64,000 nucleotides of DNA from Pseudomonas sp. 7P_10.2_Bac1 (GCF_025465935.1 NZ_JANLNV010000078.1:1-64000), one strand, 5' to 3'; positions 18,459 to 27,177 are shown, counted from the stretch's first letter. The notes: a model not told the origin generated them from the letters alone. Translations and numbers: made by a program.

Positions 18459-20063
18459 ATGATTTTGAAGACGACCCTCAACCCACGCTCTGCGGAATTC
18501 GCGATCAACCGCGAGGCCATGCTCAAACAGGTCGACGCCTTGCACGCTCTGCTTGAGCAGGTGCAGCAAGGTGGCGGCGCCAAGGCACAAGAACGCCACA
18601 CCTCACGCGGCAAGTTGCTGCCTCGCGAGCGGATTGACCGCTTGTTGGACACCGGCTCGGCCTTCCTGGAGCTCAGTCAGTTGGCGGCCTATGGCGTGTA
18701 TGGCGAAGACGTTCCTGCAGCAGGAATCATTGCCGGTATCGGTCGGGTCGAGGGGGTTGAATGCATGATTGTGGCGAACGATGCCACGGTCAAAGGCGGC
18801 TCTTACTACCCACTGACGGTAAAGAAACACCTGCGCGCGCAAACGATTGCCGAACAAAACCGTTTGCCGTGTATTTATCTGGTGGATTCAGGCGGCGCCA
18901 ATCTGCCACGTCAGGATGAAGTGTTCCCGGATCGCGAGCACTTTGGCCGGATCTTCTTCAATCAGGCCAATATGAGCGCTGCAGGCATTCCGCAAATTGC
19001 CGTGGTCATGGGCTCGTGCACCGCGGGCGGCGCGTATGTGCCAGCCATGGCTGATGAAGCGATTATGGTCCGCCAGCAAGCGACGATTTTCCTCGCCGGG
19101 CCGCCCCTGGTAAAAGCGGCCACCGGCGAAGTGGTCAGCGCAGAAGATCTGGGCGGTGCCGATGTGCACTGCAAAGTGTCTGGTGTTGCCGACCATTACG
19201 CCGACAGTGACGAGCATGCCCTGGCGCTGGCCCGCCGCAGTGTCGCCAACCTCAACTGGCGCAAGCTGGGCCAATTGCAACAGCGCAGCCCTTTGGCGCC
19301 GCTGTATCCCGAGGACGAGCTGTACGGCATCGTCCCGGCCGATGCCAAACAGCCTTTTGATGTGCGCGAAGTCATCGCCCGGCTGGTGGACGGTTCGGTG
19401 TTCGATGAGTTCAAAGCCCTGTTCGGCACCACGCTGGTGTGTGGTTTTGCGCACCTTCACGGGCACCCCGTGGCGGTCCTGGCCAACAACGGGATTCTGT
19501 TTGCCGAGGCTGCACAAAAAGGCGCGCACTTTATCGAGCTGGCTTGCCAACGTGGCATCCCACTGGTGTTTTTGCAAAACATCACTGGCTTCATGGTCGG
19601 GCAAAAGTACGAAGCGGGCGGGATCGCCAAGCACGGCGCCAAACTGGTCACGGCAGTGGCGTGCGCCAAGGTGCCGAAATTCACGGTGATCATCGGCGGC
19701 AGCTTTGGCGCTGGCAACTACGGCATGTGCGGGCGCGCCTACGATCCGCGTTTCCTGTGGATGTGGCCCAACGCCCGAATCGGCGTGATGGGTGCCGAAC
19801 AGGCGGCCGGGGTACTGGTGCAGGTCAAGCGCGAGCAGGCCGAACGCAACGGGCTGGTGTTCAGCCTTGAGGAAGAAGCCGAGATCAAGCAGCCGATCCT
19901 CGATCAGTACGAACACCAGGGCCATCCCTACTACTCCAGCGCCCGATTGTGGGATGACGGCGTGATTGATCCTGCGCAAACCCGTGAGGTGTTGGCGCTG
20001 GGCTTGTCAGCCGCGTTGAACGCACCCATCGAAGCCACGCGCTTCGGCGTGTTCCGCATGTAA
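18459..20063 (+). CDS. liuB: methylcrotonyl-CoA carboxylase, carboxyltransferase (beta) subunit
   Basis: A 534-residue biotin-dependent carboxyltransferase transferring CO2 to 3-methylcrotonyl-CoA. Features: [20 protein letters not shown] opening, CVGG-free acyl-CoA site [17 protein letters not shown] (about 180-200), and the second oxyanion region [16 protein letters not shown] with [22 protein letters not shown]. The length and sequence order fit MCC-beta rather than propionyl-CoA carboxylase. The start at 18459 is chosen because an upstream in-frame ATG lies in the repeat-rich spacer, while GGAGC precedes this one. It is followed by liuC after 22 bp. Confidence 0.94.
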   Translation: MILKTTLNPRSAEFAINREAMLKQVDALHALLEQVQQGGGAKAQERHTSRGKLLPRERIDRLLDTGSAFLELSQLAAYGVYGEDVPAAGIIAGIGRVEGVECMIVANDATVKGGSYYPLTVKKHLRAQTIAEQNRLPCIYLVDSGGANLPRQDEVFPDREHFGRIFFNQANMSAAGIPQIAVVMGSCTAGGAYVPAMADEAIMVRQQATIFLAGPPLVKAATGEVVSAEDLGGADVHCKVSGVADHYADSDEHALALARRSVANLNWRKLGQLQQRSPLAPLYPEDELYGIVPADAKQPFDVREVIARLVDGSVFDEFKALFGTTLVCGFAHLHGHPVAVLANNGILFAEAAQKGAHFIELACQRGIPLVFLQNITGFMVGQKYEAGGIAKHGAKLVTAVACAKVPKFTVIIGGSFGAGNYGMCGRAYDPRFLWMWPNARIGVMGAEQAAGVLVQVKREQAERNGLVFSLEEEAEIKQPILDQYEHQGHPYYSSARLWDDGVIDPAQTREVLALGLSAALNAPIEATRFGVFRM

Positions 20064-20085
20064 CGCGACTAAAGGACTGACGTAC

Positions 20086-20904
20086 ATGAACGACTTCAAC
20101 ACCCTTGAACTGCACACCGACCCCCGGGGTTTTGCCACCCTGTGGTTGAGTCGCGAGCACAAAAACAATGCCTTTAACGCCGAAATGATCCAGGAACTGA
20201 TCATTGCGCTCGATAAGGTTCAGAGCGATACCAGTCTGCGTTTTCTGCTGCTGCGCGGGCGCGGCAAACATTTCAGCGCCGGTGCCGATCTGGCCTGGAT
20301 GCAGCAATCGGCCGAGCTCGACTACAACACCAACCTGGATGACGCCCGGCATCTGGCCGATCTGATGTACAACCTGGCCAAACTGAAAATCCCGACCCTG
20401 GCAGTGGTGCAAGGTGCCGCCTACGGTGGTGCGCTGGGCCTGATCAGCGCCTGCGACATGGCGATTGGTACTGAGGATGCGCAGTTCTGCCTGTCCGAAG
20501 TGCGCATCGGCCTGGCTCCGGCCGTCATCAGCCCGTTTGTGGTGCAAGCCATTGGCGAGCGCGCCGCACGCCGATTTGCCCTGACCGCCGAACGTTTCAG
20601 CGGGCAACACGCCCGTGAGCTGGGTCTGCTTTCAGAATGCTATCCGTTGGCCGAGCTTGAGCAGCAAGTAGCCCATTGGGTCGACAACCTGCTGCTCAAT
20701 AGCCCGCAAGCCATGCGCGCCTGCAAGGACTTGCTGCGCGAAGTCAGCCACGGCGCGCCGACGCCCGCCATTCGCCGCTACTGCGAAAACGCGATTGCCC
20801 GGATCCGTGTCAGCCCCGAAGGCCAGGAAGGCTTGCGAGCCTTTTTGCAAAAGCGCACACCCCGCTGGCAGACAGACACTTCGACCCAGGAGCCGCGCTC
20901 ATGA
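20086..20904 (+). CDS. liuC: methylglutaconyl-CoA hydratase
   Basis: A 272-residue enoyl-CoA hydratase/isomerase-family enzyme hydrating 3-methylglutaconyl-CoA to HMG-CoA. The oxyanion-hole segments are GRGKHFSAGADLAWM (about 64-78) and GAAYGGALGLISACDMAIG (about 109-127); SEVRIGLAPAVISPFV follows with the active-site Glu region. The gene's last four bases overlap the liuD start (ATGA), so the two are translationally coupled. Position between the two carboxylase subunits fixes its role better than sequence alone. Confidence 0.93.
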   Translation: MNDFNTLELHTDPRGFATLWLSREHKNNAFNAEMIQELIIALDKVQSDTSLRFLLLRGRGKHFSAGADLAWMQQSAELDYNTNLDDARHLADLMYNLAKLKIPTLAVVQGAAYGGALGLISACDMAIGTEDAQFCLSEVRIGLAPAVISPFVVQAIGERAARRFALTAERFSGQHARELGLLSECYPLAELEQQVAHWVDNLLLNSPQAMRACKDLLREVSHGAPTPAIRRYCENAIARIRVSPEGQEGLRAFLQKRTPRWQTDTSTQEPRS

Positions 20905-22841
20905 GCACACCTGTGATTACGTCTTTATTGGTGGCCAACCGCGGCGAAATTGCTTGCCGGGTCATGCGTACCGCCAAGGCACTTGGCCTCACAACCGTTG
21001 CCGTCCACAGCAGTACTGACCGCGATGCCCGCCATTGCCGTGAGGCCGATGTGTGCGTAGACCTGGGCGGCAGCAAGGCCGCCGACAGCTACCTGAAAAT
21101 CGACAAGATCATTGCCGCCGCCCACGCCAGTGGCGCGCAAGCGATCCATCCGGGGTACGGCTTTTTGTCCGAGAACGCAGGCTTTGCGCGGGCAATTGAA
21201 GCCGCCGGGCTGATTTTCCTGGGCCCGCCCGCCTCGGCCATCGATGCCATGGGCAGCAAGTCCGCCGCCAAGGCCTTGATGGAAACCGCCGGTGTACCAT
21301 TGGTACCGGGCTATCACGGCGAAGCGCAAGATCTAGACACCTTTCGCGCCGCCGCCGAGCGCATCGGTTACCCGGTGTTGCTCAAAGCTACCGCCGGCGG
21401 TGGTGGCAAGGGCATGAAGGTGGTCGAGGACGTAAGCCAATTGGCCGACGCCCTGGCTTCGGCCCAACGTGAAGCACTGTCCTCATTTGGCGACGCGCGG
21501 ATGCTGGTCGAGAAATACGTGCTGAAACCCCGACACGTCGAAATCCAAGTTTTCGCCGACCAACATGGCAACTGCCTGTACCTCAATGAGCGTGACTGCT
21601 CGATCCAGCGTCGCCACCAGAAAGTCGTAGAGGAAGCCCCTGCCCCCGGCCTGAGCGCAGAACAGCGTCGTGCCATGGGTGAAGCGGCGGTTCGTGCTGC
21701 GCAGGCCATCGGCTATGTCGGTGCAGGCACCGTGGAGTTTCTGATGGATGCTCGTGGCGAATTCTTCTTTATGGAGATGAACACTCGCCTGCAAGTCGAG
21801 CATCCGGTGACCGAAGCCATCACCGGCTTGGACCTGGTGGACTGGCAAATCCGTGTGGCCCGTGGCGAAGCCTTACCGATCACTCAAGACCAGGTGCCAC
21901 TACGCGGGCACGCGATTGAAGTGCGCCTGTATGCCGAAGACCCAAGCAATGATTTCCTGCCGCAAACCGGGCGCCTCGCCCTGTACCGCGAGTCGGCTGC
22001 CGGGCCGGGGCGGCGGGTTGACAGCGGGGTCAGCGAAGGCGATGGAGTGTCACCGTTTTACGACCCGATGCTGGGCAAGCTGATTGCCTGGGGCGAAGAC
22101 CGCGAGCAGGCCCGCTTGAGGTTGCTCGCCATGCTCGAGGAGTTCGCCATTGGCGGCCTGAAAACCAACCTGAGCTTCTTGCGGCGCATCATCGGGCACC
22201 CGGCTTTCGCCGCCGCCGAGCTTGATACGGGTTTCATCCCGCGTTATCAAGCGCAATTGCTGCCGCCGGTTGAGCCGCTGCCAAATGCTTTCTGGGAGGC
22301 TGCTGCCCAGGCTTTTCAACTCAGTCTGGCAACTGAGCAGCCCAGCGATGATCCAACCTCACCCTGGTCATCGCGCACGGGCTTTCGCAACGGCCTGCCA
22401 GCCAAAACCTTGCTGGTGTTGAGCGCCAATGATGAACGTCGTGTAGTCAGCCTCGGCGTACCCAAGGCCACCCTGCGTAACCAGCAGTTAGTCATCGAAC
22501 ACGACGGGGTCCGTCGTCAACACTTGGCCATCCGCCAAGCCGACAGCCTTTACCTGCGCTGGGAAGGCGATGTGCAACGGGTCTGCCTGCATGATCCGAT
22601 TGCCGCTGTCAGCGCCAGCCACGGGCAGCAAGGCGGCCTCAGCGCCCCCATGAATGGTAGCGTGGTGCGCGTACTGGTTGAGGTAGGCCAGTCGGTGGAG
22701 GCCGGCGCTCAGTTGGTCGTGCTTGAGGCGATGAAAATGGAGCACAGCCTGCGTGCGCCTCAGACGGGTGTGATTAAGGCCTTGTTCTGCGAAGAAGGCG
22801 AGATGGTCAGTGAAGGAACCGTATTGATCGAAATGGAATAA
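20901..22841 (+). CDS. liuD: methylcrotonyl-CoA carboxylase, biotin-carrying (alpha) subunit
   Basis: A 646-residue protein in three parts. The biotin carboxylase part (about 5-450) has NRGEIACRVMRTAKALG, ATP-grasp loop KATAGGGGKGM and MNTRLQVEHPVTE. A linker/BT domain follows (about 470-570), then a biotinyl carrier domain (about 575-646) with the EAMKMEH motif, Lys612 carrying biotin. It pairs with LiuB. Length is typical (about 655). A strong terminator follows at 22844-22876, closing the liuABCD unit. Confidence 0.95.
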   Translation: MSTPVITSLLVANRGEIACRVMRTAKALGLTTVAVHSSTDRDARHCREADVCVDLGGSKAADSYLKIDKIIAAAHASGAQAIHPGYGFLSENAGFARAIEAAGLIFLGPPASAIDAMGSKSAAKALMETAGVPLVPGYHGEAQDLDTFRAAAERIGYPVLLKATAGGGGKGMKVVEDVSQLADALASAQREALSSFGDARMLVEKYVLKPRHVEIQVFADQHGNCLYLNERDCSIQRRHQKVVEEAPAPGLSAEQRRAMGEAAVRAAQAIGYVGAGTVEFLMDARGEFFFMEMNTRLQVEHPVTEAITGLDLVDWQIRVARGEALPITQDQVPLRGHAIEVRLYAEDPSNDFLPQTGRLALYRESAAGPGRRVDSGVSEGDGVSPFYDPMLGKLIAWGEDREQARLRLLAMLEEFAIGGLKTNLSFLRRIIGHPAFAAAELDTGFIPRYQAQLLPPVEPLPNAFWEAAAQAFQLSLATEQPSDDPTSPWSSRTGFRNGLPAKTLLVLSANDERRVVSLGVPKATLRNQQLVIEHDGVRRQHLAIRQADSLYLRWEGDVQRVCLHDPIAAVSASHGQQGGLSAPMNGSVVRVLVEVGQSVEAGAQLVVLEAMKMEHSLRAPQTGVIKALFCEEGEMVSEGTVLIEME

Positions 22842-22843
22842 AA

Positions 22844-22876
22844 AAAGCGGATACCGGCAACGGTATCCGCTTTCTT
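22844..22876. terminator. terminator between liuD and the repressor gene
   Basis: GCGGATACCG-GCAA-CGGTATCCGC forms a perfect 10-bp stem with A-tract on the left and TTTCTT on the right. It can terminate liuD on the plus strand and, less strongly, the convergent repressor gene on the minus strand. Confidence 0.85.
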
Positions 22877-22899
22877 CAGGGCCTCTAAGGCGCCGGGAC

Positions 22900-23556
22900 T
22901 CAGAACTTGGTGATGGCCTGCACCACCACACCGATAATCGAGCAACGTTCGTCAAACAGGACCTTCGGATAGGTCGGATTCAGTGGCTTGAGGTACAACT
23001 GACCACTCTCTTCGCTGAGTTGCCTGAAGGTTGCCTCTGTGGCCTCAGGCGTGCGGGCAATAACCATTTTGCCGGGCTGCGGCTCAATGTCCGGATCAAC
23101 CAGAATCATCATCCCAGGCGGGACGCTGATGCCCAGCGGGGCCGTCATCGCATCCCCCGTCACTTGTAACCAGAACGCCGCCCCTTTGGCGTAATGGTCG
23201 CTGACCTCAAACAGCGTGCCCGGCTCATAGCCTGGCAGCACTTTCTCGTTGATTTGACCTGCCGTCGCCCAGTCACTGACCGGATAACGGAATGCAGACG
23301 TTATGTCGTAGGTGACCTCGTCAACGCCCGACTCATTGGCCGCATCATTGCGATCACGAATCACCAAGGCGACTTCCAGGTGCTCCAACCCCAATGCATG
23401 CAGCACTTTGTTCATCGTGAGCAGGTCGGGCTGACGGCGTTTGTTGAGCCAATGCCCAACGCCCCCCTGGGAAGCCCCGACGCGTTCGGCGAGTTTCTCT
23501 TGCGTGAGTTTCTGCTCGCGCAATTTGGTTCTGACTAAAGCGATCCATTTATCCAT
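22900..23556 (-). CDS. XRE/S24 LexA-like repressor with both catalytic residues replaced
   Basis: A 218-residue phage-type repressor: XRE HTH (about 5-60, KLTQEKLAERVGASQGGVGHWLN), linker with a classical Ala99-Gly100 self-cleavage bond (WATAGQ), and an S24 peptidase domain (115-218). The serine of the usual GDSM motif is Ala136 (GDAMT, codon GCG) and the lysine of the usual ATFK motif is Arg178 (ATFRQL, codon AGG); each is one base from the catalytic codon. Self-cleavage on RecA signalling should therefore be lost, leaving a constitutive repressor. No phage or pyocin genes adjoin. The start at 23556 gives MDKWIALVR; a longer frame lacks support. It is divergent from a DUF6124-type gene. Confidence 0.88.
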   Translation of the reverse strand: MDKWIALVRTKLREQKLTQEKLAERVGASQGGVGHWLNKRRQPDLLTMNKVLHALGLEHLEVALVIRDRNDAANESGVDEVTYDITSAFRYPVSDWATAGQINEKVLPGYEPGTLFEVSDHYAKGAAFWLQVTGDAMTAPLGISVPPGMMILVDPDIEPQPGKMVIARTPEATEATFRQLSEESGQLYLKPLNPTYPKVLFDERCSIIGVVVQAITKF

Positions 23557-23565
23557 TTGCGGAAC

Positions 23566-23606
23566 AATACGGATTGAATTCGGGGCAACAATACACACTC
23601 CGTATT
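23566..23606. promoter_or_regulatory. candidate repressor operator pair AATACGGA / TCCGTATT
   Basis: Two 8-bp arms, AATACGGA (23566-23573) and TCCGTATT (23599-23606), face each other over 25 bases directly upstream of the repressor start. Each is also preceded by an AACAATAC-like repeat (23563, 23587). Placement suits autoregulation and control of the divergent small gene. Inferred from position and symmetry. Confidence 0.4.
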
Positions 23607-23686
23607 ATTTAAATCCATGACCAAAATACCAATTGTACTATTCTGGTGATGACTGATCCTATTAATCTCAGAAACGTAGGTAAATC

Positions 23687-24034
23687 ATGACTTCCATAAC
23701 AAAAATAACGCCAGACACCGAGCTCGATAATGAGCTCGAAGCGCTCAAAGACGACGCTGCGACTCAACGTGCGCTTGACTATTATTTGAAACCAGCTGTT
23801 TCCCAGCCACCTTCCGAGAAAAAAGTGTTCGTTGTGTGCGACGGTTTGAGCCAAGAAGAAGCCTTGGTCTGTGCCAGCGATTACCTAAGATGCGGTCTGA
23901 GCATGGTGCATGCCTCTGCCGAAACCCACCAGGGACCTCATCGCGATCAGTTTCTGTCCGTGGCGTTTTTCTTTGAGTCAGCCAAACAACTGCTGGACAA
24001 AGCGCTGGATGTGCAAAAACTCTCGAATCGATAA
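23687..24034 (+). CDS. DUF6124-like small protein
   Basis: A 115-residue protein resembling the Pseudomonas family I know as DUF6124: an acidic N-terminal stretch, RALDYYLKPA (about 29-38), a central helix LSQEEALVCASDYLRCG, the LEGPHR-like HQGPHRDQFLSVAFFFESAKQLLDKALD (about 81-108). No signal peptide, membrane segment or catalytic motif is visible. It is divergent from the inactive-dyad repressor and shares its operator region. Function is unknown; the family name is from recall and needs a profile search. Confidence 0.7.
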   Translation: MTSITKITPDTELDNELEALKDDAATQRALDYYLKPAVSQPPSEKKVFVVCDGLSQEEALVCASDYLRCGLSMVHASAETHQGPHRDQFLSVAFFFESAKQLLDKALDVQKLSNR

Positions 24035-24138
24035 CACGCAGGTTTGCAAAAGCATGCAATGACTGTGTGCTGAGTCACCGGGCCAGAGCGTTTGAAGGGG
24101 AAGTGGAAAAAAAATTTCCAAAAAGGGCAGGAAAACAA

Positions 24139-24170
24139 TTGACTTGCAAATGATAATGATTATTATTGCA
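24139..24170 (+). promoter_or_regulatory. prrF promoter overlapped by a Fur box
   Basis: A -35 TTGACT (24139-24144) and -10 TATTAT (24161-24166) with 16-bp spacing lie inside a Fur-type site GATAATGATTATTATTGCA (24152-24170), matching 14 of 19 bases of the classical Fur box. Iron-loaded Fur would block the promoter. Predicted start is about 24174. Confidence 0.88.
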
Positions 24171-24173
24171 AGC

Positions 24174-24286
24174 AACTGATCGCGAGATCAGTCGATAATT
24201 CACAGGACCTTAGGTCGGTCTTCGAATTATCTCCTCATCAGGCTAATCACGGTTATTTGACCCGGCTTATCGCCGGGTCTTTTTTT
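24174..24286 (+). ncRNA. prrF: PrrF-type iron-responsive sRNA
   Basis: A transcript of about 113 nt from a Fur-repressed promoter to a terminator. It contains the highly conserved PrrF core CTCCTCATCAGGCTAATCAC (about 24231-24250) that pairs with mRNAs of iron-containing proteins such as sodB, and an A/U-rich segment for Hfq. PrrF RNAs are the Pseudomonas counterpart of RyhB. Only one copy is in this window; the paralogue (prrF1 against prrF2) cannot be told apart here. Neighbours are a DUF6124-type gene and a carboxypeptidase, with no obvious iron link. Confidence 0.92.
24259..24286 (+). terminator. terminator of prrF
   Basis: GACCCGGC-TTATC-GCCGGGTC followed by seven T. It is the sRNA's own 3' stem. 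Confidence 0.92.
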
Positions 24287-24592
24287 ACGGCCAGTTATCT
24301 GGCTCAGCGTGCTTCAGGCTAATGAAGTCTTGTGTGCGACCGTTTTTTTGGTGGCCGCTACGATGCCGGCGATGATAGCAAATGAACATCGAACAACGGA
24401 AGCCTAATGCCCAAGACAATAGGCGTAATAGCAATTTGAAACTTGAGAATCACTCTCAAAAACGCTATTCTCGCCGCGCGTCAAGGATGACGCCCCCCCG
24501 TTATCCTCTCCTCCCCCTTCAAATACCGTATTGAGCATCGCTATTGCGATGTAAAGTAGCGACCACAATTATCTGATTCCAGGATTTGGACG
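24287..24592. other. gene-free spacer before the carboxypeptidase
   Basis: About 306 bp without a supportable gene. It includes the perfect inverted repeat at 24443-24459 and a GCTATTCTC -10-like stretch just after it, then a CCCCCCC run and a C/T-rich segment (24491-24520). The carboxypeptidase promoter probably lies here. Confidence 0.5.
24443..24459. promoter_or_regulatory. TTGAGA-N5-TCTCAA dyad, Fur-like
   Basis: TTGAGAATCACTCTCAA is a perfect 6-bp inverted repeat over five bases. It resembles the TGAGAATxATTCTCA core of Pseudomonas Fur sites and is followed by GCTATTCTC, a possible -10. It lies 134 bp before the carboxypeptidase start. Fur binding is inference. Confidence 0.35.
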
Positions 24593-25744
24593 ATGACCGT
24601 GGCGCCTTCCGCTCTGCATATCCGCAGTGACTTTGACAGTGGCAACATCCAGGTGCTGGATGCCAGTAACCCGATGCACGTGCGACTGGCGATAAAGCCC
24701 GACACCCAGAGTGCACACTTTCAGTGGTTTCATTTCCACGTCGAAGGTCTGCAGGTTGGCCAGACCCACCGCTTTGAGTTGAGCAACGCCAGCCAGTCTT
24801 CCTACAACAAAGCCTGGGATGGTTATCAAGCCGTTGCGTCTTACGACCAGGAGAATTGGTTTCGCGTCCCGACCCAATTCGATGGTAGCGCGCTGACCTT
24901 CAGCCTCAAGGCGGAGCAACCGCAAGTCTGGTTTGCCTACTTCGAACCTTATAGCCGTGCGCGCCACGACGATCTGATCAAAAACGCCGTGCAATGGTCC
25001 GGCTGTGAAGTATTGGCCGTGGGCAAAAGCGCCGAAGGTCGCGACATCCCGCTGCTACGCAAAGGCAACGGTGCCAGCCGCAAACACAAGCTGTGGATCA
25101 TTGCTCAACAACACCCGGGCGAACACATGGCCGAATGGTTCATGCAGGGCATTCTGGAACGCCTGGAGCAAGGCAGCGACCCGCAGCTACGCAAGTTGCT
25201 GGACTATGCCGATCTGTACCTGATCCCCAACATGAACCCGGATGGTGCCTTCCACGGGCATTTGCGTACCAATGCCAACGGTCAGGACTTGAACCGCGCC
25301 TGGCAAAATACCGACCCCGAGACCAGCCCAGAGGTGTTTTTCGCCTTGGAGCAGATGCATAAGTATGGTGTCGACCTGTTCCTGGACATTCACGGCGACG
25401 AAGAAATCCCCTATGTGTTCACCGCGGGGTGTGAAGGCAACCCGGGCTACAGCGAACGTCTGGCCACGCTTGAAGAGCGCTTTCGCAGCCACCTCAGCCA
25501 GCAGACCCGCGACTTCCAGACTACCCATGGCTACCCACGTGACGCGGCCGGCCAAGCCAATATGACGCTGGCCTGCAACAGCGTCGGCCAACGTTTTGAC
25601 TGTTTGTCGCTAACCCTCGAGATGCCCTTCAAGGACCACAACGATGCGCCGGACGCGGTCACAGGCTGGTCGGGCAAACGCTCCATGCAACTGGGCAAAG
25701 ATGTACTGAGCACCTTGTCGAGCATGGTTCGCGAACTGCGTTGA
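24593..25744 (+). CDS. M14 cytosolic carboxypeptidase (CCP type)
   Basis: A 383-residue zinc carboxypeptidase of the cytosolic (Nna1/CCP-like) M14 branch. An N-terminal beta-sandwich of about 130 residues, typical of CCPs, precedes the catalytic domain. Zinc ligands are His174 and Glu177 (QHPGEHMAEW) and His267 (FLDIHGDEE); the general base is Glu343 (TLEMPFKD). NMNPDG and DLNRAW supply the substrate Asn/Arg. No signal peptide, so it acts in the cytosol. It is followed after 54 bp by a leucine-rich-repeat kinase on the same strand. Natural substrate unknown. Confidence 0.9.
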   Translation: MTVAPSALHIRSDFDSGNIQVLDASNPMHVRLAIKPDTQSAHFQWFHFHVEGLQVGQTHRFELSNASQSSYNKAWDGYQAVASYDQENWFRVPTQFDGSALTFSLKAEQPQVWFAYFEPYSRARHDDLIKNAVQWSGCEVLAVGKSAEGRDIPLLRKGNGASRKHKLWIIAQQHPGEHMAEWFMQGILERLEQGSDPQLRKLLDYADLYLIPNMNPDGAFHGHLRTNANGQDLNRAWQNTDPETSPEVFFALEQMHKYGVDLFLDIHGDEEIPYVFTAGCEGNPGYSERLATLEERFRSHLSQQTRDFQTTHGYPRDAAGQANMTLACNSVGQRFDCLSLTLEMPFKDHNDAPDAVTGWSGKRSMQLGKDVLSTLSSMVRELR

Positions 25745-25798
25745 CCTCCACCGGTCTGAGCACTTTCCTTTACGTATACGAGTAATCAACGCCTGCTT

Positions 25799-27109
25799 AT
25801 GGATACCCTCGCTAAACTGCGCGCTGGCCAATTGGCCGGCCACACACGTCTGGATCTGTCGTGCGGGCTGACTGAGTTCCCACAAGAAATTTTCCAACTG
25901 GCTGACACACTGGAAGTCCTCAATCTGAGTGGCAACGCCCTCAACCGCTTGCCGGATGACCTGCACCGACTGACCCGCCTGCGCATTCTGTTTTGCTCCG
26001 ACAACCAGTTCACCGAGCTGCCCGCTTGCCTGGGGCAATGCGCTCAATTGAGCATGATCGGCTTCAAGGCCAATCAGATCAAAAGCGTCCCTGGCGCAGC
26101 GCTACCGCCGTTGCTGCGCTGGTTGATCCTGACAGATAACCGCATCGAGTACCTGCCTGAAGAATTGGGGCAGCGGCCGTTGCTGCAAAAGTTGATGCTC
26201 GCCGGCAACCGTCTGCGAACCGTGCCTGCAAGCCTGGCCAACTGCGAGCGCTTGGAACTGATTCGACTGGCAGCCAACCGGTTCACCGAGCTGCCTGAAA
26301 CGGTGCTGGCATTACCGGGCCTGAGCTGGCTGGCCTACGCCGGCAATCCATTGCGCGACGACGCCAGCGCTCATCTGGAAGCCGACAACACACCCAACAT
26401 TGAATGGTCACACCTTGAACTGGGGCAAAAGCTCGGTGAAGGCGCTTCGGGGATCATTTACCAAGCGCAATGGGGCGCCCCGGGCAAAGCTGCACAGTCG
26501 GTCGCGGTCAAACTGTACAAAGGCAGTATCACCAGCGATGGCTCGCCGCTCAATGAAATGAATGCCTGCATTGCAGCGGGCCAGCATCCTAACCTGATCA
26601 AGGTTTTAGGCCGCGTGACGGGCCATCCCGATCACACAGCGGGCCTGGTCATGGAATTGATTGACCCGTCATTCATGAACCTCGCCGCCCTGCCCAGCTT
26701 CGACACGTGCAGCCGCGATGTCTATGCACCTACCACCCGTTTCACTTACGCCAGCGCCTTGCGGATTGCCCGCGGCATTGCGTCGGCTGCAGGCCACTTG
26801 CACGCACAAGGCATCTGCCATGGCGACTTGTACGGCCACAATATCTTGTACAGCCACGACGGCAACTGCCTGCTCGGCGACTTTGGCGCAGCCTGCTTTC
26901 ATGCGCTTGATGACAGCCCGCAAACCCGCGCATTACAGCGCATAGAGGTCCGTGCATTCGGGATTTTGCTGGGTGAATTGCTGGAGCGGATAGACTCGGG
27001 AATGAGCCATCAACAAAGAGCGCAGTGGGAAGACTTGCAGCAGCGCTGTACCCAACCTGACGTATTGGCGCGGCCAGATTTTACTGCGATAGATAAAGCA
27101 CTGGCTTGA
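25799..27109 (+). CDS. leucine-rich-repeat protein with a eukaryotic-like kinase domain
   Basis: A 436-residue two-domain protein. Residues about 10-195 are leucine-rich repeats of the LxxLxLxxNxLxxLP type. A protein-kinase fold follows (about 205-436): glycine loop GEGASGIIYQAQ, Lys238 in VAVKLYKG, catalytic loop HGDLYGHN with Asp343 and Asn348, and DFG Asp361. All core catalytic residues are present, though HRD is HGD, as in RIO/bacterial kinases. No signal or membrane segment. The Shine-Dalgarno is weak. The LRR part suggests partner recognition; target and stimulus are unknown. The adjacent carboxypeptidase is the obvious functional candidate (inference). Confidence 0.87.
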   Translation: MDTLAKLRAGQLAGHTRLDLSCGLTEFPQEIFQLADTLEVLNLSGNALNRLPDDLHRLTRLRILFCSDNQFTELPACLGQCAQLSMIGFKANQIKSVPGAALPPLLRWLILTDNRIEYLPEELGQRPLLQKLMLAGNRLRTVPASLANCERLELIRLAANRFTELPETVLALPGLSWLAYAGNPLRDDASAHLEADNTPNIEWSHLELGQKLGEGASGIIYQAQWGAPGKAAQSVAVKLYKGSITSDGSPLNEMNACIAAGQHPNLIKVLGRVTGHPDHTAGLVMELIDPSFMNLAALPSFDTCSRDVYAPTTRFTYASALRIARGIASAAGHLHAQGICHGDLYGHNILYSHDGNCLLGDFGAACFHALDDSPQTRALQRIEVRAFGILLGELLERIDSGMSHQQRAQWEDLQQRCTQPDVLARPDFTAIDKALA

Positions 27110-27123
27110 ACCAGCAGGAATGA

Positions 27124-27162
27124 GGGTGTTTCGCGATCTCTTTAAAAGATCGCGAAACACCC
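27124..27162. terminator. large hairpin after the LRR kinase
   Basis: A perfect 16-bp inverted repeat: GGGTGTTTCGCGATCT at 27124-27139 and AGATCGCGAAACACCC at 27147-27162, with a 7-base loop. It lies between convergent genes and can stop both. The GCGATC core and the CGCTCCTGCC tail resemble REP-derived elements. Confidence 0.7.
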
Positions 27163-27177
27163 CCGCTCCTGCCAGGG

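Noticed and set aside
22900..24034. prophage or pyocin cluster
   Set aside because: Only the repressor and a DUF6124-like gene are present; no structural, lysis or integrase genes adjoin.
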